Shown here: positions 59,170 through 64,000 of the stretch, in pieces | Layout of the letters: each line of letters begins with the position of its first letter | Numbering within the stretch: the first letter of the stretch is position 1 | NCBI RefSeq assembly: GCF_019175385.1 | Contig: NC_083341.1 | Span: forward strand, 88,996,321 to 89,060,320 | Direction: 5' to 3' | DNA length: 64,000 nt | Source: Lycium barbarum | Lineage: Eukaryota > Streptophyta > Magnoliopsida > Solanales > Solanaceae | Made by a program: the position numbers and the translations under genes | Notes under the pieces: model-generated | Told to the model about the DNA's origin: nothing | The model's input: the letters and a program-made list of their open reading frames with translations, nothing else | Databases searched by the model: none

Positions 59170-59866
59170 CTACCTTCATGAGGATTTGCATCAACATTAG
59201 TTAATCGATTATAAGAACGTGTTACTATTTCTAGAGAAAATTGGGTAGCATTTCCTTTTTTTATACATCTTTCCTCATTTTGCATATCAACTCCAAACAT
59301 CCATCACAACATTCACAATATCAAAAGCAACAATCATCATTCATCTACATTATCCGCATTTCACAATTTCACTTCAATTTCTCCATAATTGTAGTTATAA
59401 TTCACTATCACGTTTTCTCACATATAATACTTACCCCATGTTCTAAATGTCATTTATAGAGTACTCATAATCACAGCATATCAATATTCATAATTCACCC
59501 CAAACTACTACTCAACAATGACACTATTCCCACATTCATGACCCATTTTCTATATCTTTCTACAATCCAAGTGTTTTAACTTTTCAATTCCTTAAACAAC
59601 ATGGAATGATCATAAAACTCACCTTAGATAATGGAAGAATAAGCCTTGAGTGGGAATTCTCTTCTTGCACAAAAACCCTAGTCCACTTCCCTTGGGATTT
59701 CTTGGCTTAGATGAACTTTGATATGTTTCATACATTTCATTTTGTGAGTTTGGTGAAGTTAATCATAGATTTCTCTTGGGTTCTTGTGGGTGAAGAGTGG
59801 AGAGGATTCTAGAGTGTTCTTGAGGTGTGGAGAGTGGAAAATGAAATGAAATAAATGAGAGAGAGG

Positions 59867-60052
59867 TATTTATATCGTTTTAACATCTTACCCGACACGA
59901 ACATATGGACCAACATACGGTCCGTAGATTTTATACTGACCGTATGTCTGGACCGTATGTTTGGTCCTGTGAAGACCCTCATTCTGGGAAGAACATACGG
60001 CTGGACATACGGTCCGTATGTTTTATACGGCCAGTATGTTTGGCCGTATAAT
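59867..60052 (-). promoter_or_regulatory. TATA box and palindrome cluster, LTR C (5')
   Basis: TATAAATA on the minus strand at 59874-59867, directly downstream (in transcription sense) of the ATACGG/CCGTAT cluster at about 59895-60052. A CT-rich leader follows. Confidence 0.6.
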
Positions 60053-60405
60053 TCCAGCTCTCCGAAGTTTGTTCTCGTCGACTCGTTTGATCTCCAATCC
60101 TTATGGAACCTTCTTTACACTTGTTTAATACTTCATTAGCAATCTAAACATCCCTATAACTCATCCTCAAGGCCTCACCAAACAATCCTTAACGCAATAA
60201 TTTACGAAACCTTTCCTAAACTCCACTTATACTCCACTTGTCCTTATCAATCCTTATTTCATCAATTCATATAACTTCAAAATCTTAACGTATGTACTCT
60301 AAGACCACTAAATATCCATCTTATAGTCTTAAGAACTTCATGTTACGCTTAAGCTCGCATTGGTTCATTCACTACACGTTGACATGAAATTTCCAAGGTG
60401 TAACA

Positions 60406-60410
60406 GCAAG
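60406..60410. repeat. Target-site duplication of H, right (GCAAG)
   Basis: Identical to 50540-50544. Confidence 0.95.
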
Positions 60411-61411
60411 CTCTCGTAGTCGACACGCATATCGCGAACTTTCTCCTCAATGTTACCTAACACACCATCAAAAGCAACAATCATATGCCTGAGTACTGGA
60501 TAGTCAGTGAGTGTCTACGAGACAATAGTTAGTATAACACCAGAATATAATAAGGATTAGTAAGACAGTGTCAATTAAAGAAGTTTGAAATTCAGAGATA
60601 GAATAAATCATCAACTTAATAAAACCATTAATGGAATTCCTTTAAAAGGAAATAAAACAACGTCCACTCATTATGCCGTTTGTCACATTTAAGTCCTTTC
60701 AATCAGGAATTTGATATCATCAACAAGCTACTCACAGGAAACCAAAGTATAACACATGCCATTATAGGCCTAAATCAATATGACGAAGGGGTGACCATTT
60801 AAGGTTTCCTAAACTGCATAGCAGCACCATAACCGGGTTATCAACCCCAATGGCTACTATTCCTCCTGAATAGCTAGGTAAACACCACACCGGGGTTTAA
60901 AATCCTCGATGGCCACACTTTCTCCTGAATGACTAGGCTAACCCCAAAAGGATCCATATTGACTACCCTTCCTCCCAAGTAGCTAGGATAAACACAACTA
61001 ATTAAAATCATGGCATAATAGCCGAATCACAATCAAAGCTTAGGAGCCGAATCACTCATCTAGATTATGTTCAACATCATGTTAATAGAGGTACATCAAA
61101 TCATTCATATGTTTAGAAATCAATTCCAAGTCATTAAATGAGTTTCAAATCCAACACTACCCGTTCATAGAGCAAAACAAATGAAATATCCAAGCTTTTC
61201 GAAATCCAGTTTGAGCATCCTTTATGGGGTAATTCATGTTCAGAGATCAAAGATTTATATGTCAATTTCAACCATCCTTTTATAAGCGATAATCATGCAT
61301 ACATATATATAATATAATATAATGCTTAATGCGGGCTTGTCCCTCATGCACACAAACCTTGCCAAACAACACCTTAAACGTTGAAAAAATATGCTCTAAA
61401 AAGACACATAC

Positions 61412-61461
61412 CTTAATTCCCGAGATAACCCTAACGGGTCTTCCAAGGTTCAACAATTACT
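61412..61461 (-). other. Candidate 50-nt mini-exon, LTR I
   Basis: Minus strand: CAATTTTAG (AG 61462-61463) to AATTAAG|GTATGTGTC. Confidence 0.4.
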
Positions 61462-61887
61462 CTAAAATTGATTTAGATGAGAAAGATTAGAACTTTAATC
61501 TAATTCCACCCATCTACCACATTTATCGAAAACTAGGGTTTTCATGTCTAAAATGTGTTCTTGAACACTTCATGAATCATTCATGGATTATAATCCATAG
61601 GATAACCTACACTAGTCTAAACCCTTTCAATAACATCAGAAAAATCAAGGATCATACCTTTTTGAAAGAATCTCAAACGTCTTTTCTTCTTCTCTTTCTT
61701 GGGTTTCAAGAATCTAGGGTTTTTGGAAGATGAACTAGTGTTAATTCTTGTTACTTTGATATAGTTTAATCATAGGATGGTTAGGAACCCACCTTGTAAT
61801 ATTTGGAGAATCCCTAGGTTGTTTTCTCCTCAAAAAGTGTTCCAAAAAAAAAGAAGTGGGTTTGAAAGTGCCAAGAAAATCTCAACG

Positions 61888-62094
61888 TTATACAAATTTT
61901 TCCCGATTGGGGATGCTACGATGAGTATGCGGTTGCATATGGAGTTTGCCGCCGCATACGGGAGGCATTCTGGATGAAAATTCACTCCAGAAGCATTCAA
62001 AAAAAAAATCAAAATGCGAAGTGGATGTGGTGTCCCATTTTGGGTTAGCGGCGTCGCATTATGGTCGCATTGCGGCCAGCGTCCCAGACATGCT
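61888..62094 (-). promoter_or_regulatory. GC-word cluster and TATA-like box, LTR I
   Basis: Repeats of GCCGC/GCGGC and GTCGCAT words at about 61918-61966 and 62049-62094, upstream of a TATAACG word on the minus strand. Confidence 0.35.
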
Positions 62095-62403
62095 TCTGTA
62101 AAACGAGCATAACTTTTTGCTCATAACTCCGTTTGAGCTCCAACTTATATCGTTAGAAATTTATTTCAAGGATATACAATCTTATTAAGGAAGTTTTCCC
62201 AAACTCTCAACGTTTTTTCACGAAATTGGCTTAGAAGTCAGACCTACCGAAACTTAGACGAGTTTCAGAACTCTTACGAACTTCACTACTTGGTCTTGAT
62301 CTTAAATCAACTATTTCCATCCAAACTCATATTGATAGAACAGATATAAGCTTAACACTCATTTAACACGTTCACACCTAATATGGATTTATGGAGTGTT
62401 ACA

Positions 62404-63567
62404 ATGAACTTATCAAAAACCCACATTGTGTCAAAATCCATAAATCAAATGTTTGAAAATCCAGATTGAAATTGGAAATTCGAGTTAGAAATAGTTTACC
62501 CAAGCTTAAACTAGGAAATTCATGCAAACCAACCCATGATTAATTGAGAAAATTCAAAGTTCAACCTAAGTTTCATAACGCACTAAATCCCCAACCCAAA
62601 TCATTTTTAGAAGTATGAAATCTTTAATTAATCAAAGACATGATCATAATAAGAAATTCACCCAAATGAAGATTCTTGGAAAAACCCCTAAAAAATTGCC
62701 CTATAACGGGCTCCCTTACTCCCAAAATTTGTTTGGAAATAATGGGGTTCGAATTTGGGGGAGAAAGAAATAAAGGTTTCTGATTGAGCGTTTCCCGCTT
62801 CTACGGACCATTCCTCATAGAAGTGGCCATGCATCTGCAGAGAAAAGGCTGTAAGAGCAACCTTTATATAAAGGGCAAGAAGGTGCAGAAACGGAGAAGG
62901 ACCCGAAGATGCGGAAGCACACCTGCGCACAAACTTCGCCGAAGTGTCCCCTCCCCCTCCTTAAGAAATCTCACGTCTGTGGACTAACTTCCCCAGAAGC
63001 AGCGCTTCACGTGTGGTGACTTTGCCACAGAAGCAGTTTTACTAGGAACCAGAAAATAATAAGAACCTTAAAACTTCAACCCAACACCTGGAACTCATCC
63101 GACACCTCCCGGATACAAACAAAATATGCAAACAAATAATAAAATACGCTACGGACTCACTCACGCACTCAGATTTCCCAAACGTGGTCATCTTGACCTG
63201 GTGTTGACTCAAGTCAACTCCAGATCATTAAACTCAAACATTCTAACTAAGGACTCGAAACACAAACGTATGCCTAGGGAGCCGAACTAGCGAGTTGACT
63301 AAGTCATAAATGATGCTCCAGACCTAATGGGATCGACAAAACTCAAAAAAAGACACAAATACCCTTATGGTTGACTTTGGTCAAACCTTTTATATCTTTA
63401 AAACTTAGGAACTTCTAAATACACCAAAATGATTCTGAACCTACCTGATTGCCTCGAGAACTGTGCCACCCATCCCTGCAAGTTATAAACACTGATAAAG
63501 GACTACAATAAGGGTATTTCGGGTGAGATAATGTAAGAAGCCTAAAATAACCGAACGAGTCGTTACA
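62404..63567 (-). repeat. LTR N, start part
   Basis: Minus strand from TGTAACGACTCG (63567), a start typical of another plant gypsy LTR group as I remember it. TATATAAAG is at 62870-62862, with CTTCTG/GAAGC-type GC words upstream (about 62880-63030). Element I lies at its downstream side, so the rest of N should be left of the window. No polypurine tract follows on the right, so this is the outer edge of N. The frames at 62688-62930 and 62784-62987 are chance. Confidence 0.55.
62862..62870 (-). promoter_or_regulatory. TATA box, LTR N
   Basis: TATATAAAG on the minus strand, about 700 bp into the LTR and just downstream of its GC-word cluster. Confidence 0.5.
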
Positions 63568-64000
63568 AAAAAACAAGTTGAAAAACCACAAATTGAGCCC
63601 TCAAGTCATAGAGTTGAGCTGACGTAATAGTGACTGCCATTGCATGAGATCTCTATCGTGGAGGTGAATATACATTGCAAGTTTTCAACAGAGTATGTCA
63701 GTCTGATGTTTTCCCTTTTTAGATATGATATCATTCCTTTCTCTTTGAATTGTACAAACGATAAATCCAATGCTTGAAATTATCTTCAAGAGTTCTCTGT
63801 TTGAAACCAAAAGAGTAATTTTCTCTCCTACTCTCATGGTGTTGTCTGACATTAGCTAATGTGCACAGGTCTTTCACCCATGATGAGAGAACTTAAAACA
63901 TGACATGATAAAAGAAAAGGGGAATACTCTCCGATTTGAGGATTTAGTTGAGATTATCCAGTCATTCATGATTTCCCTAACATATTTTTATTCCTTTTTT
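63568..64000. other. Right edge, nothing recognised
   Basis: AT-rich sequence outside LTR N without motifs, repeats or open frames that I can name. It is possibly the oldest DNA in the window, the site into which N inserted. Confidence 0.4.

Larger units (their letters stand above)
50545..60405 (-). mobile_element. Element H: full-length Ty3/gypsy chromovirus, inactivated
   Basis: A 9.86-kb minus-strand element with 2.59-2.60-kb LTRs, primer site, gag, protease, RT, RNase H, integrase, chromodomain tail, palindrome, polypurine tract and a perfect duplication. It inserted in the 5' LTR of element I. Its gag lacks the N-terminal third, and pol has several stops and frameshifts. LTRs look a few percent different by eye. 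Confidence 0.95.
57816..60405 (-). repeat. 5' LTR of H (family C)
   Basis: Minus strand from TGTTACACCTTGG (60405) to AGGGTCGTGACA (57816). Donor TAAG|GTGAGT at 59623/59622. Mini-exon, hairpins and tandem array as in the 3' copy. Confidence 0.95.
44702..62403 (-). mobile_element. Element I: visible 5' part of an old Ty3/gypsy element
   Basis: Minus strand, reading from its LTR start TGTAACACTCC at 62403 to the RT at 44702, with solo LTR J and element H nested in it. Visible parts are the 5' LTR (60411-62403 plus 50150-50539), primer site, gag, protease and the front of RT. The rest of pol and the 3' LTR would lie left of F, but only about 20 unexplained bases are seen there before LTR K. Many stops and frameshifts. 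Confidence 0.75.
60411..62403 (-). repeat. 5' LTR of element I, main part
   Basis: Minus strand from TGTAACACTCC (62403). GC-word cluster 61918-62094, TATA-like TATAACG near 61888-61894, donor-like AAAAG|GTATGATCC at 61658/61657, mini-exon 61412-61461. It belongs to a different family from A, B and H. No open frame of interest. Confidence 0.7.

Noticed and set aside
61777..62012. Short frames on both strands at the right side
   Set aside because: Within LTR I, mutually overlapping, no motifs; fits chance.

Overview
The window reads as plant nuclear heterochromatin. It is made almost entirely of Ty3/gypsy (chromovirus-type) LTR retrotransposons nested in one another. I see no intact host gene, tRNA, rRNA or CRISPR array. 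The LTR words (starts TGTTATATCCCG or TGTTACACC, ends GGGTCGTGACA, an initiator-Met tRNA primer site) resemble large-genome Solanaceae repeats as I remember them. That assignment is an inference from memory, not a search.

Layout, left to right. 1-348: tail of a family-C LTR (M). 349-13155: decayed interior of element E, split by complete element A (1748-12673). 13156-27684: 3' LTR of E, split by element B (15734-27596), whose own 5' LTR holds solo LTR D (about 17495-19941). 27685 to about 30225: diverged LTR L. About 30226-31537: truncated LTR K. 31562-44701: minus-strand element F, split by solo LTR G (35224-38284). 44702-62403: minus-strand element I (RT, PR, gag, primer site and 5' LTR), split by solo LTR J (45153-48189) and complete minus-strand element H (50545-60405). 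62404-63567: older LTR N. 63568-64000: nothing recognised.

Exact 5-bp target duplications fix six insertions: A GCGAC, B TTGTG, F GTCGT, G TTAAC, J AAAAC, H GCAAG. The simplest order of events is N, then I, then F, J, H and probably K, then L, E, A, B and D, with G in F. Elements A and H carry gag, protease, RT, RNase H, integrase and a chromodomain tail, but both are dead from stops, frameshifts or deletions. B has LTRs and priming sites but no coding capacity. F shares that non-coding interior joined to the 3' third of pol.

The most interesting result is a shared LTR architecture across about ten otherwise diverged families. It runs: an inverted repeat or family-specific GC word; a TATA box; a 5' splice donor usually about 215-260 nt later; a 47-56-nt segment bounded by AG and AG|GTATGT (a candidate mini-exon); a GC-rich hairpin word; two adjacent hairpins, the second with compensatory base changes; and a GCAG|GTACAG acceptor. 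A further acceptor sits just before the gag start, preceded in B and F by a perfect TACTAAC branch site. An 18-bp palindrome lies at a near-constant 17 bp from the 3' LTR in five elements. Together these suggest a spliced leader and structured RNA programme common to these elements. I know of no description of it.
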